From NCBI GenBank assembly GCA_004553485.1, contig SFLG01000008.1, positions 1 through 47,496 on the forward strand: a DNA stretch of 47,496 nt. The letters run 5' to 3'. This document shows, one piece after another, positions 6,903 to 14,755 of the stretch (positions are counted from its first letter, which is position 1; every line of letters starts with the position of its first letter). The position numbers were made by a program, and so were the translations under genes. The DNA is from Bacteroidales bacterium (GTDB taxonomy: Bacteria; Bacteroidota; Bacteroidia; Bacteroidales; Muribaculaceae). The notes beneath the pieces are model-generated. The model saw nothing but the letters and a program-made list of their open reading frames with translations. It made no database searches and was not told the origin of the DNA.

Positions 6903-9464
6903 ATGAAAAAACTTTTAATCATGCTTGTTGCCGGTGTGGCTATGCCGGCAGTGGCACAGACCTCGCAGGTGATTGAGTATGAAGGAGGAACAGCCTTGCT
7001 GACCAAGCATCTCGAGCGCCAGATTGGTCCCGGTACGCGCTATTACCGCTACCGCCTTACCGAGACGGCCCACCCGCAGAACATCAACATCGTCACGGTG
7101 GACATGACAAATCCGTATGTCCGCATCGAGACCACCACCCCCAACGATCGTTCGGCCGGTACCGAGCGCCTCGTCGACGCCGCAAAGCGCCAGGACGCCA
7201 AGAACCACCACGCTTTTGCAGGCCAGAACGGCAACTTCTGGATTGTCAGCACGCAGCCCCAGTGGGACGCCTACGGCGCTTCGACCCATGGTGTCTCGAT
7301 GCGCAACGGTGTGCTCTCAATCGACGCCACGTCCATCCCCCACTGGTGGAAAAACTTCGGCCCCGCCCTTCAGGGCATCGTCTCGGTGAGCAAGGACAAC
7401 GAGCTGTTTATCGACGTCTGCCGCGCCATCCAGACCTTCACCAGCGAGAAGCTGGGCACGATGGAGTGGATAAGCTGCAACAAGGGTTTCAAGCTGAACC
7501 AGGTCGGCCTCTACACCAAACTGTACGGCCCCGACCGCAAGTTCCTGCCCCTGCGCGCCGACACCGAGGACGAGATTGCCAGGAACGACATCCACTATGA
7601 AGTCGTCGAGGGCGACGAGTGCGTAGAGGTGCTCCTCGACATCGAAGAGGGCGAGACCTGGATGTCGGGCAAGGAGATCCGCTTCAAGGTGGCCGAAGTC
7701 ATCAAGTCGAACGGCCGCGGCACTCTCGGCACCCACGACGCCGCGCTGGTAAGCCGCAACCAGGACCTTGCCAAGCTCGCCGTCGGCGACGCCGTCACCA
7801 TCAACTACTCGTTTGTGTTCAACCGCGGCGGCAAGGAGGTCACACCTCTGCTCGAGAACGCTGTCGGCGGCAACATGATGATCCTCAAGGACGGCCAGGT
7901 TACCCCGCAGAACTACTGGGACTCGTACAACACTATGGTCTACTCGCGTTCGGCCTACGGCACATCCAAGGACAACAAGACCCTCTACATGGTTGTCATC
8001 GACAAGTCGGGCTGCTCGTGGGGCGTCTCGGACGGCTGCACCACCGAGCAGATGCTGGAGATTGTCAAGCCCCTGGGCGTCTGGAATATGATTAACGTCG
8101 ACGCCGGCGGCTCGGCCCAGCTGATGGTCACCGACCGCATCATCAACACCACCACCGAGGGCGTCCCCCGCCAGGTTGGCAACGGCTGGCTGGTCTACAA
8201 CACCTCGGACGACACCGACAAGGAGATTGCCCAGCTTGAGTTTGAGGACGTCACCCTTCGTGCTCCGACAGGCGCCTACTACAAGCCCACCGTCATCGCC
8301 TACAACAAGTACGGCACACCCCTCGACTGGGACTATCAGGACTTCACCGTCAGCGGTGACGAAATCGCCGGCACCGGCGATGGCAACCGCCTGCTGGCCG
8401 GAGCCAAACCCGGCATGGGCGTCATCACCGCCACTGCCCCCAACGGTGTCTCGGTAAGCAAGGAAATCGAAATCTTGGCCGCCACGCCCGAGCTGCGCGG
8501 CACACGCTTCGTCATCGACGAAGCCCATCCCTACACCATCGAGACCCAGTGCGTGGTAGACGGCAACGTCTCCCATTTCGATCAAAGCCTCATAAACTGG
8601 ACGGTTGACAACACTGAGGTCGCCACCGTCGACGAGACCGGCACCCTCCACGCCGTATCGAACGGCGTTGCCAACGTCACCGGCGTCATGGGCGACATCA
8701 CCCTCAACGCACAGGTGCTCGTGCAGACCGCCAGCGACTTCGTCATGCCCGTCGATGCCGAAGGCTGGACAGGCTGGAAGGCCTCGGTAACCACCGGCCT
8801 CGCCAACGCCAAGCTCGACGCCGACGGCACCGTGGACTTCACCTACAACTCGCCCCGAGGCACTCCCGCCATCACCATGACAAAGAAACTCGAGGCCTAC
8901 GGCCTGCCCGACAAGTTCTCGGTTGATTTCACCTCTGACCTGCCCGTCACCGGCCTGGAGTTTGCTCTGCGTCCCCAGGGCGACAGCCGCTCGACGGTAA
9001 AGAAGGACTTCGAGACCCCGTTGGCCGCCGGCGTGACCCACACCGTCGAGGTGGAGACCAAGGAGATAGGTGACGTCAACGACCGCCTCATCTTCCCCAT
9101 CAGCGTCGCCAACTTCAAGTTCAAAATTCCCATCAACACCGACTACAAGGGCGAGCACACCATTAAAATCACCGGCTTCAAGGCCCACTACAGCAGCGTC
9201 GCCTCGGTCAACGACATCATCGCTGAGACTCCCGCCGCATTGGCCGTCACTCCCACCGCCGTTTACCCCGGCGAGGCCTTCAATGTCACCGCCGACGGCC
9301 TCAAGACTGTCAGCGTATACAGCATCTCGGGCCAGGCCGTCATGTCGGCCAAGGCTGACGGCAACGGTGTGACGCTGAGCGCGCCCGCCGCTCCCGGCCT
9401 CTACATCGTCCGAGGTGTCACCGACAAGGGAGCCTCGGCCTCGCGCCGCCTCCTCGTCAAGTAA
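6903..9464 (+). CDS. Secreted phosphodiester glycosidase (NAGPA-like) with Ig-like domains and type IX-like tail
   Basis: The product has 853 residues. A signal peptide covers about 1-18 (MKKLLIMLVAGVAMPAVAQ). The phosphodiester glycosidase domain (NAGPA, PF09992) spans about 30-430, shown by AFAGQNGNFW near residue 100, LYMVVIDKSG and the C-terminal motif VDAGGSAQLMV near 400. The family removes sugars linked through phosphodiesters; the human member uncovers mannose-6-phosphate. A BIG2-like Ig region (about 540-620) and a beta-rich module follow. The C-terminus (VSVYSISGQAV ... PGLYIVRG ... LLVK) looks like a type A sorting tail, so surface exposure or release is likely. The substrate is unknown; a wall or capsule phosphodiester is one possibility. 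Confidence 0.85.
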   Translation: MKKLLIMLVAGVAMPAVAQTSQVIEYEGGTALLTKHLERQIGPGTRYYRYRLTETAHPQNINIVTVDMTNPYVRIETTTPNDRSAGTERLVDAAKRQDAKNHHAFAGQNGNFWIVSTQPQWDAYGASTHGVSMRNGVLSIDATSIPHWWKNFGPALQGIVSVSKDNELFIDVCRAIQTFTSEKLGTMEWISCNKGFKLNQVGLYTKLYGPDRKFLPLRADTEDEIARNDIHYEVVEGDECVEVLLDIEEGETWMSGKEIRFKVAEVIKSNGRGTLGTHDAALVSRNQDLAKLAVGDAVTINYSFVFNRGGKEVTPLLENAVGGNMMILKDGQVTPQNYWDSYNTMVYSRSAYGTSKDNKTLYMVVIDKSGCSWGVSDGCTTEQMLEIVKPLGVWNMINVDAGGSAQLMVTDRIINTTTEGVPRQVGNGWLVYNTSDDTDKEIAQLEFEDVTLRAPTGAYYKPTVIAYNKYGTPLDWDYQDFTVSGDEIAGTGDGNRLLAGAKPGMGVITATAPNGVSVSKEIEILAATPELRGTRFVIDEAHPYTIETQCVVDGNVSHFDQSLINWTVDNTEVATVDETGTLHAVSNGVANVTGVMGDITLNAQVLVQTASDFVMPVDAEGWTGWKASVTTGLANAKLDADGTVDFTYNSPRGTPAITMTKKLEAYGLPDKFSVDFTSDLPVTGLEFALRPQGDSRSTVKKDFETPLAAGVTHTVEVETKEIGDVNDRLIFPISVANFKFKIPINTDYKGEHTIKITGFKAHYSSVASVNDIIAETPAALAVTPTAVYPGEAFNVTADGLKTVSVYSISGQAVMSAKADGNGVTLSAPAAPGLYIVRGVTDKGASASRRLLVK

Positions 9465-9519
9465 TGCACTGAGACATAACGCAGGAACGCCTTAAGTACG
9501 TCCCGCGTACCCCTCTTAT

Positions 9520-9558
9520 ACGTCCCGCAGCCTCAAAATCGAAGGTTGCGGGGCGTTT
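9520..9558 (+). terminator. Terminator after the phosphodiester glycosidase gene
   Basis: ACGTCCCGCA (9520-9529) pairs with TGCGGGGCGT (9547-9556) before TTT. The left arm is identical to the arm of the terminator at 4514. Confidence 0.8.
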
Positions 9559-9559
9559 A

Positions 9560-9591
9560 TTTGCCGTTGTGCTGATTTTTAGCTAATTTTG
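9560..9591 (+). promoter_or_regulatory. Promoter of asnS
   Basis: TTTG at 9560-9563, 20 bp of spacing, then TAATTTTG at 9584-9591. The leader would be about 20 nt. Confidence 0.8.
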
Positions 9592-9617
9592 CAGTTAGAA
9601 ATTAAAACACCATACAG

Positions 9618-11006
9618 ATGAAAAGAACGAAAATCTGCGATATCTTCGACCCCGCCCTCATCGGCAGCGAGGTCTGCGTCAAAGGCTGGGTGCGCACCCG
9701 CCGCGGCAACAAGCATGTAGGCTTTGTGGCCCTCAACGACGGCTCGACAATAAAGAATATACAGATAGTCTTCGATATGAACAAGTTCACCGAAGACCAG
9801 CTTCGTCCCGTCACCACCGGCTCGTCGCTCTGCGTCACCGGCAAGCTCGTCGAGTCGATGGGCAAAGGGCAGACCTGCGAGGTACAGGCCGAGACACTCG
9901 AGATTTACGGCACCGCCGACCCCGAGAAGTACCCGTTGCAGAAGAAGGGCCACACCCTTGAGTTCCTGCGCGAGATAGCCCATCTGCGTCCCCGCACCAA
10001 CACCTTCGGCGCCGTCCTGCGCGTGCGCTCGACACTGGCATACGCCATCCACAAGTTCTTCAACGAGAAGGGCTTCTTCTACCTCAACACCCCGCTCATC
10101 ACCGCCAGCGACTGCGAGGGCGCCGGCGCCATGTTCCAGGTTACCACCCTCCCGCTCAACAACCTGCCCAAGACCGACGAAGGCGCCGTCGACTACAGCC
10201 AGGACTTTTTTGGCAAGATGACCGCCCTCACCGTTTCGGGACAGCTCGAGGGCGAGCTCGGTGCCACGGCTCTCGGTGCCATCTACACCTTCGGCCCCAC
10301 CTTCCGTGCCGAAAACTCCAACACTCCCCGCCACCTGGCCGAGTTCTGGATGATTGAGCCGGAGATGGCCTTCTACGACATCAACGACAACATGGACCTT
10401 GCCGAGGAGTTCATCAAATACTGCATCCGCTATGCCCTCGACCACTGCCGTGACGACATCGAGTTCCTGCAGCAGATGTACGACAAGGAGCTGATTGCCC
10501 GTCTCGAAGGCGTCATCAACGAGGACTTTGTACGCCTCAGCTACTCGGAGGGTATCAAAATCCTCGAAGCAAGCGGCAAAAAGTTCCAGTTCCCCGTTTA
10601 CTGGGGCGTCGACCTGGCCAGCGAGCACGAGCGCTACCTGGTGGAGGAGCACTTCAAACGTCCTGTCATCCTCACCGACTATCCCAGCGAGATAAAGGCC
10701 TTCTATATGAAGCAGAACGACGACGGGAAGACCGTTCGCGCAATGGACGTCCTCTTCCCGCAGATCGGCGAGATTATCGGCGGCTCGGAGCGTGAGGCCG
10801 ATTACGACAAGCTTAAGAAGCGCATCGAAGAGCTGCACATCCCGATGAAGGATATGTGGTGGTACCTCGACACCCGCCGTTTCGGCACCGTTCCCCACTC
10901 GGGCTTCGGCCTTGGTTTTGAGCGCCTTGTGCTCTTCGTCACCGGTATGTCGAACATCCGCGACGTCATCGCCTTCCCGCGCTTCCCCGGCAACGCCGAG
11001 TTCTAA
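9618..11006 (+). CDS. asnS: Asparaginyl-tRNA synthetase
   Basis: The protein has 462 residues, a normal AsnRS length. The N-terminal OB-fold anticodon-binding domain is visible at about 15-100 (VCVKGWVRTRRGNK, FVALNDGST). The class II catalytic core follows, with motif 2 at FGPTFRAENSNTPRHLAEFW and motif 3 at GFGLGFERLVLFVTG. It charges tRNA-Asn with asparagine in the cytoplasm. FRAENSNTPRHLAEF and the overall layout favour AsnRS over AspRS. It has its own promoter and is followed by a hairpin shared with the convergent M16 gene. Confidence 0.97.
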   Translation: MKRTKICDIFDPALIGSEVCVKGWVRTRRGNKHVGFVALNDGSTIKNIQIVFDMNKFTEDQLRPVTTGSSLCVTGKLVESMGKGQTCEVQAETLEIYGTADPEKYPLQKKGHTLEFLREIAHLRPRTNTFGAVLRVRSTLAYAIHKFFNEKGFFYLNTPLITASDCEGAGAMFQVTTLPLNNLPKTDEGAVDYSQDFFGKMTALTVSGQLEGELGATALGAIYTFGPTFRAENSNTPRHLAEFWMIEPEMAFYDINDNMDLAEEFIKYCIRYALDHCRDDIEFLQQMYDKELIARLEGVINEDFVRLSYSEGIKILEASGKKFQFPVYWGVDLASEHERYLVEEHFKRPVILTDYPSEIKAFYMKQNDDGKTVRAMDVLFPQIGEIIGGSEREADYDKLKKRIEELHIPMKDMWWYLDTRRFGTVPHSGFGLGFERLVLFVTGMSNIRDVIAFPRFPGNAEF

Positions 11007-11013
11007 GGCGAGG

Positions 11014-11065
11014 CAATTAGCCAATTAGACCAATTAGTCTAATTAGCCTAATAAGATTGATTAGT
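11014..11065. repeat. 9-bp tandem repeat (AATTAGNCN type)
   Basis: Units CAATTAGCC, AATTAGACC, AATTAGTCT, AATTAGCCT and AATAAGATT run with a 9-bp period directly after asnS. A related sequence is seen after the UpxY-like gene near 32433. Confidence 0.7.
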
Positions 11066-11117
11066 ACCCAATAACACAGGGGGTTATGCAACAGCATAAC
11101 CCCCTGTGTTATTGGGT
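11066..11117. terminator. Perfect 24-bp stem-loop between convergent asnS and M16 genes
   Basis: Positions 11066-11089 are the exact reverse complement of 11094-11117, with a 4-nt loop AACA. It lies between two converging genes and probably ends both transcripts, or marks an mRNA 3' end. Neither strand has a clear T run after the stem, so it is not a classical intrinsic terminator. Confidence 0.6.
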
Positions 11118-11123
11118 GGCCGG

Positions 11124-12368
11124 TCAGTTGCCCGGTGAGAAGGTCAGGGTGGACAGGTCGGTAAGGCGGCGGGCCATGGCGCGGACGGCGTCGGGGGTGA
11201 CGCGGTCGAGGAGGCTGACCGTCTCGCGGCGCGTCAGGGCGTGGCCGTGCAGCTGGATGGCGCGGGCGATGGCGATGGCGGCATTCTCCTTGTTGTCGCC
11301 GGCGATTACCATCTGGCCCAGGTACTGGCGCCGTGCGGCGGCTATCTCTTTGTCCGTCATGGCTTTGTCGGCGAATTCGCCGATTGTCTCGCGCACGAGG
11401 CGACGGCAGACGGCGGCGTCCTTGGGGTCGCAGCCCATGTAGACGGTGAACAGCGTGGCGCCGGCGGGGAAGGCCACCGATGACTCGATGGTATAGACCA
11501 GGCCGCGTTTCTCGCGCAGCTCGACGTTGAGGCGGGCGTTCATGCCCGGGCCGCCGAGGATGTTGTTGAGCAGCTGCAGGGCAAAGCGGTCGTCAAGCGA
11601 CATCTCGGGCATGGCGCAGCCCATTATTATATGTGTTTGGTGGGTGTCGCGCCGTCGTGTGCGCGTCATCGGTCTCTCGTCGAGTGGCGACGGGGCGATG
11701 GCGGCGCGTTCTCCCGCCCTCATTATGCCGAAGTATTTAGCGGCCATGCGCATGAAGGTGGCGGCGGGAGTGGAGCCCGAGTAGAAAAGCACACAGTTGG
11801 CGGCGGTGTAGAAGCGGTTGAGCCACGAAAGGCACTGCTGCGGACCCAGGCCCTCTAAGCTTTTGTGTGTGCCTAAGATATTGTGGCCGAGGGGCGTGCC
11901 GCGGAAGACGATGTCCTCGAAGTCGTCGAAAATCTGGTCGGCGGGGCTGTCGAGGTACGAGTCTATCTCCGACTCCACCACCTCGCGCTCCTTGTCCAGC
12001 TCGTCGGCGGGGAAGGTGGAGGTCGTGGAGAGGTCGGCCACCAGCGACATTGCGCGGCGCAGGTTGCCCGAGGGGAAGACGGTGTATATTACGGTCTGGT
12101 CCTTGCCGGTGAAGGCGTTGAGCTCGCCTCCAACCTGCTCCATGCAGTTGCGGATATCGTCGGCAGTGCGGTTTTGGGTGCCTTTGAAGATGCAGTGCTC
12201 GACAAAGTGGGCCAGCCCGGCCTCGCCGGCGCGGAGGTCTTCGTCGCGGCTGCCGGCGCGTACCGCCAGGCCGCAGTATCCCACCGGTCCCGGACGGCGG
12301 ATGTGCACGCACACCAGGCCGTTGGCAAGGGTTTCGGTGGTGATGTTGTCGTTTTTGTTGTCGGTCAT
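11124..12368 (-). CDS. M16 family zinc metallopeptidase
   Basis: The protein has 414 residues, typical of single-unit bacterial M16B peptidases related to the mitochondrial processing peptidase. The inverted zinc motif HFVEH is at 54-58 and the third ligand region VVESEID holds Glu132/Glu134. The second M16 half (about 190-400) includes the usual RGLVYTIESS segment. No signal peptide is present, so it should act in the cytoplasm on peptides or small proteins; the substrate is unknown. It is the last gene of the rpoN-PAP2-ispG-M16 unit, 16 bp after ispG, and ends 7 bp from the 24-bp stem-loop. Confidence 0.92.
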   Translation of the reverse strand: MTDNKNDNITTETLANGLVCVHIRRPGPVGYCGLAVRAGSRDEDLRAGEAGLAHFVEHCIFKGTQNRTADDIRNCMEQVGGELNAFTGKDQTVIYTVFPSGNLRRAMSLVADLSTTSTFPADELDKEREVVESEIDSYLDSPADQIFDDFEDIVFRGTPLGHNILGTHKSLEGLGPQQCLSWLNRFYTAANCVLFYSGSTPAATFMRMAAKYFGIMRAGERAAIAPSPLDERPMTRTRRRDTHQTHIIMGCAMPEMSLDDRFALQLLNNILGGPGMNARLNVELREKRGLVYTIESSVAFPAGATLFTVYMGCDPKDAAVCRRLVRETIGEFADKAMTDKEIAAARRQYLGQMVIAGDNKENAAIAIARAIQLHGHALTRRETVSLLDRVTPDAVRAMARRLTDLSTLTFSPGN

Positions 12369-12384
12369 CGACGTAGATTTTTTG

Positions 12385-13926
12385 TCATTCGGGGTCGTGC
12401 CAGTCGCCGCAGTCCTTGATAAGTTGGACGAGGGCGGGGATGGCGTCAGAGGCGGGGATGTTGCGCTGTATGCACTCCTTGCGGCGGTAGAGCGAGACGT
12501 GGCCCGCCGCTGCGCCCACGTATCCGTAGTCGGCGTCGGCCATCTCGCCCGGGCCGTTCACTATGCAGCCCATGACGCCGATTTTAAGCCCTTTGAGGTG
12601 CGATGTGGCGGCCTTGACGTCGGCGAGGACCGACTCGAGGTCGAAGAGCGTGCGTCCGCAACCAGGGCAGGCGATGTACTCGGTGCGCGTGATGCGTCGG
12701 CGCGTGGCCTGCAGGATGCTGAGGCTGAGGCCGGTGAGGGCTTCGGGCGTCATTGACGGGGCCTCGATCCATATTCCGTCGCCCCATCCGTCGAGCAGCA
12801 GCGTGCCCAGGTCGGCCGAGGCGGCTATCGTCACCTGTTCGGGCGACATCGACACGGGGTAGACGAGGTGCAAAATCGTGCGCGTGTCGGCGGGGAGGGC
12901 GGCCAGACGCCGCTTCAGGTCGGCGATGCCGGCGGAGGCTTCCATGACGGTGTATCCGTCGAGCCGGTCGGCGTCGATGTCGTAGCCGACGACAACGGGG
13001 ACGTTTTCGGACGGCTTGCGCGTAAGGCGCGGCACCGTCTCCTCCATGGCGTCGATGTGCGCCACCAGCTCGCGGGCGACGGGAATTTCGTTGGCCGGAT
13101 TTTCGCTGAGGCTGACGCGGATGGTGTCGCCGATGCCCTCGGCCAGCAGCGCGCCGATGCCCGCGGCACTTTTCACGCGTCCGTCCTCGCCGTTTCCGGC
13201 CTCGGTGACGCCGAGGTGGAGCGGGAAGGTCATGCCCTCGGCGGCGAGGGTGTCGGCAAGCAGTCGCACAGTCTCCACCATCACCGTCACGTTAGAGGCT
13301 TTGATCGAAATCACCACCTGGTCGAAGTCGTGGCGGCGGCATACGCGTAGAAACTCCATGGCGCTCTCCACCATGCCGGCGGGGGTGTCGCCGTAGCGGC
13401 TCATTATGCGGTCGGACAGCGAGCCGTGGTTGACGCCGATGCGGATGGCGGTGCCGTGCTCGCGGCAGAGGTCGAGGAAGGGCACCACCTTGTCCTCGAG
13501 CCGCTGCAGCTCGGCGGCATACTCCTCGTCGGTGTACTCGAGGTGCTTGAACACGCGACCCGGGTCGACGAAGTTGCCGGGGTTGATGCGCACCTTCTCG
13601 ACGTGGAGGGCGGCCTCGAAGGCTGCCGCGGGGTTGAAGTGTATGTCGGCCACCAGGGGCACGTCGCAGCCCTGCTCGTGCAGGCGGCGGCGTATCGCCT
13701 CAAGGTTGCGGGCGTGGTTGACGCCCTGGGCGGTGAGGCGCACGAGGTCGGCGCCGGCGGCGGCGATTTCGAGGCACTGTTTCACCGACGCTTCGGTGTC
13801 GAGGGTAGGGGTGTTGGTCATCGACTGCACGCGCACGGGATTGTCGCCGCCGATGACGGTGTTGCCCACGCGCACGGCGTGGGTGCTGCGGCGCTTTACG
13901 CCGCCGGTGTGATTGGCTTTTTCCAT
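12385..13926 (-). CDS. ispG: 4-hydroxy-3-methylbut-2-enyl diphosphate synthase (three-domain IspG/GcpE)
   Basis: The protein has 513 residues against about 370 for the two-domain E. coli enzyme. The TIM-barrel domain is clear (VRVQSMTNTPTLD, PLVADIHFNP, VRINPGNF). An extra middle domain occupies about 280-415, as in plants, Chlamydia and Bacteroidetes. The C-terminal iron-sulfur domain has Cys420 and Cys423 in CPGCGRT and Cys454 in GCIVNGPGE. It reduces MEcPP to HMBPP in the MEP isoprenoid pathway using a 4Fe-4S cluster. It starts 1 bp after the PAP2-like stop codon, so translation is probably coupled, and it supplies precursors ultimately used by UppS. Confidence 0.97.
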   Translation of the reverse strand: MEKANHTGGVKRRSTHAVRVGNTVIGGDNPVRVQSMTNTPTLDTEASVKQCLEIAAAGADLVRLTAQGVNHARNLEAIRRRLHEQGCDVPLVADIHFNPAAAFEAALHVEKVRINPGNFVDPGRVFKHLEYTDEEYAAELQRLEDKVVPFLDLCREHGTAIRIGVNHGSLSDRIMSRYGDTPAGMVESAMEFLRVCRRHDFDQVVISIKASNVTVMVETVRLLADTLAAEGMTFPLHLGVTEAGNGEDGRVKSAAGIGALLAEGIGDTIRVSLSENPANEIPVARELVAHIDAMEETVPRLTRKPSENVPVVVGYDIDADRLDGYTVMEASAGIADLKRRLAALPADTRTILHLVYPVSMSPEQVTIAASADLGTLLLDGWGDGIWIEAPSMTPEALTGLSLSILQATRRRITRTEYIACPGCGRTLFDLESVLADVKAATSHLKGLKIGVMGCIVNGPGEMADADYGYVGAAAGHVSLYRRKECIQRNIPASDAIPALVQLIKDCGDWHDPE

Positions 13927-13927
13927 T

Positions 13928-14617
13928 TTACATAGAGGCCGCGGGGGTTATTCCGGCGGCAAGCATCATCATAAAGTAAGTAATAAGGGCGCTGACTGTG
14001 GTGCCGGCGAAGACCTGCGTGAGCGTGTGCTTGCGCAGCACGATGCGGGCGCTGCCCACCATGCCGGCGACGAGTATGGCGGCGGTGATGAGGCCCAGCA
14101 TGCTGTGCTCGGCCACGCCCAGTCTCTGCATCGCCACGAACATGCCGATGAGGTTGCCCGCGCCGGCGCCGTGCATGCTGATTTTCCACTTCACCAGCAC
14201 GGTGATGAGGCCGAGCACTATCACCGACACTATGCCTGAGACAAAGTACAGCACCAGCCAGGCCGGGGCGTGGATGGCCCTGATATACACTGCGGCAAGG
14301 ATGTAGCAGACGAATATCAGCAGCATGGGCAGTGTGCGCTGACGGCGGTTGGAGATGTCGATGTCGCTGATGCGTCCCGCCGCCTTCATTATCAGCAGCA
14401 CTACCAGCGGCACTATCGACACCAGCGAGGCCACAACAAGAGTGGTGACAGCGCGTGTCGACGCGGCCACCATGTGCAGCTGCGTCACCGACAGGGCCGT
14501 GATGTAGGCGTAGACCGGGACAAACAGCGGCGAAAAAATTATGGAGAGCACGTTAGAGGCTGTTATTATCCAGCGTGACTGCCTTGTGGGGCTGACTTGA
14601 AAATTGGGTTGGGACAT
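13928..14617 (-). CDS. PAP2-like integral membrane protein
   Basis: With the ATG at 14617 the product has 229 residues; an upstream in-frame ATG at 14647 adds ten. About six hydrophobic helices are seen. The C-terminal half resembles phosphatases of the PAP2 family: KISMHGAGAG stands where PSGH is usual, and ARIVLRKHTLTQVFAG where SRxxxxxHxxxD is usual. The His is kept but the final Asp is replaced, so the site is degenerate. Related Bacteroidales proteins may act on lipid phosphates such as undecaprenyl diphosphate, but activity is uncertain here. It sits between rpoN and ispG. The later start is preferred because a TAAACTTTG box lies too close to 14647. Confidence 0.6.
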   Translation of the reverse strand: MSQPNFQVSPTRQSRWIITASNVLSIIFSPLFVPVYAYITALSVTQLHMVAASTRAVTTLVVASLVSIVPLVVLLIMKAAGRISDIDISNRRQRTLPMLLIFVCYILAAVYIRAIHAPAWLVLYFVSGIVSVIVLGLITVLVKWKISMHGAGAGNLIGMFVAMQRLGVAEHSMLGLITAAILVAGMVGSARIVLRKHTLTQVFAGTTVSALITYFMMMLAAGITPAASM

Positions 14618-14698
14618 TGTTCGTATAAAATTTCGTGGAGAGAACAAAGTTTAGTGGGAGGAGAGGGAAGATCTTATTAGAGAGAACAAAAGTATGGT

Positions 14699-14755
14699 GT
14701 CTTTGGTTTTGGCGTCTGTCTATGGTTTTGGGGTCCGTCTATGGTTTTGGGGCCC
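14699..14755. repeat. Three 19-bp direct repeats at the rpoN 3' end
   Basis: Copies of GTCTATGGTTTTGGGGTCC begin at 14699 (variant), 14718 and 14737. The last copy includes the rpoN stop codon and the codons for its last residues, so the array has grown into the gene end. Confidence 0.75.

Noticed and set aside
7317..9188. Open frame of 623 codons antisense to the phosphodiester glycosidase
   Set aside because: A shadow produced by high GC3 on the plus strand. The Val/Gly/Asp-rich product is typical of such shadows, as are the similar frames at 2894-4456 and 20947-22221.
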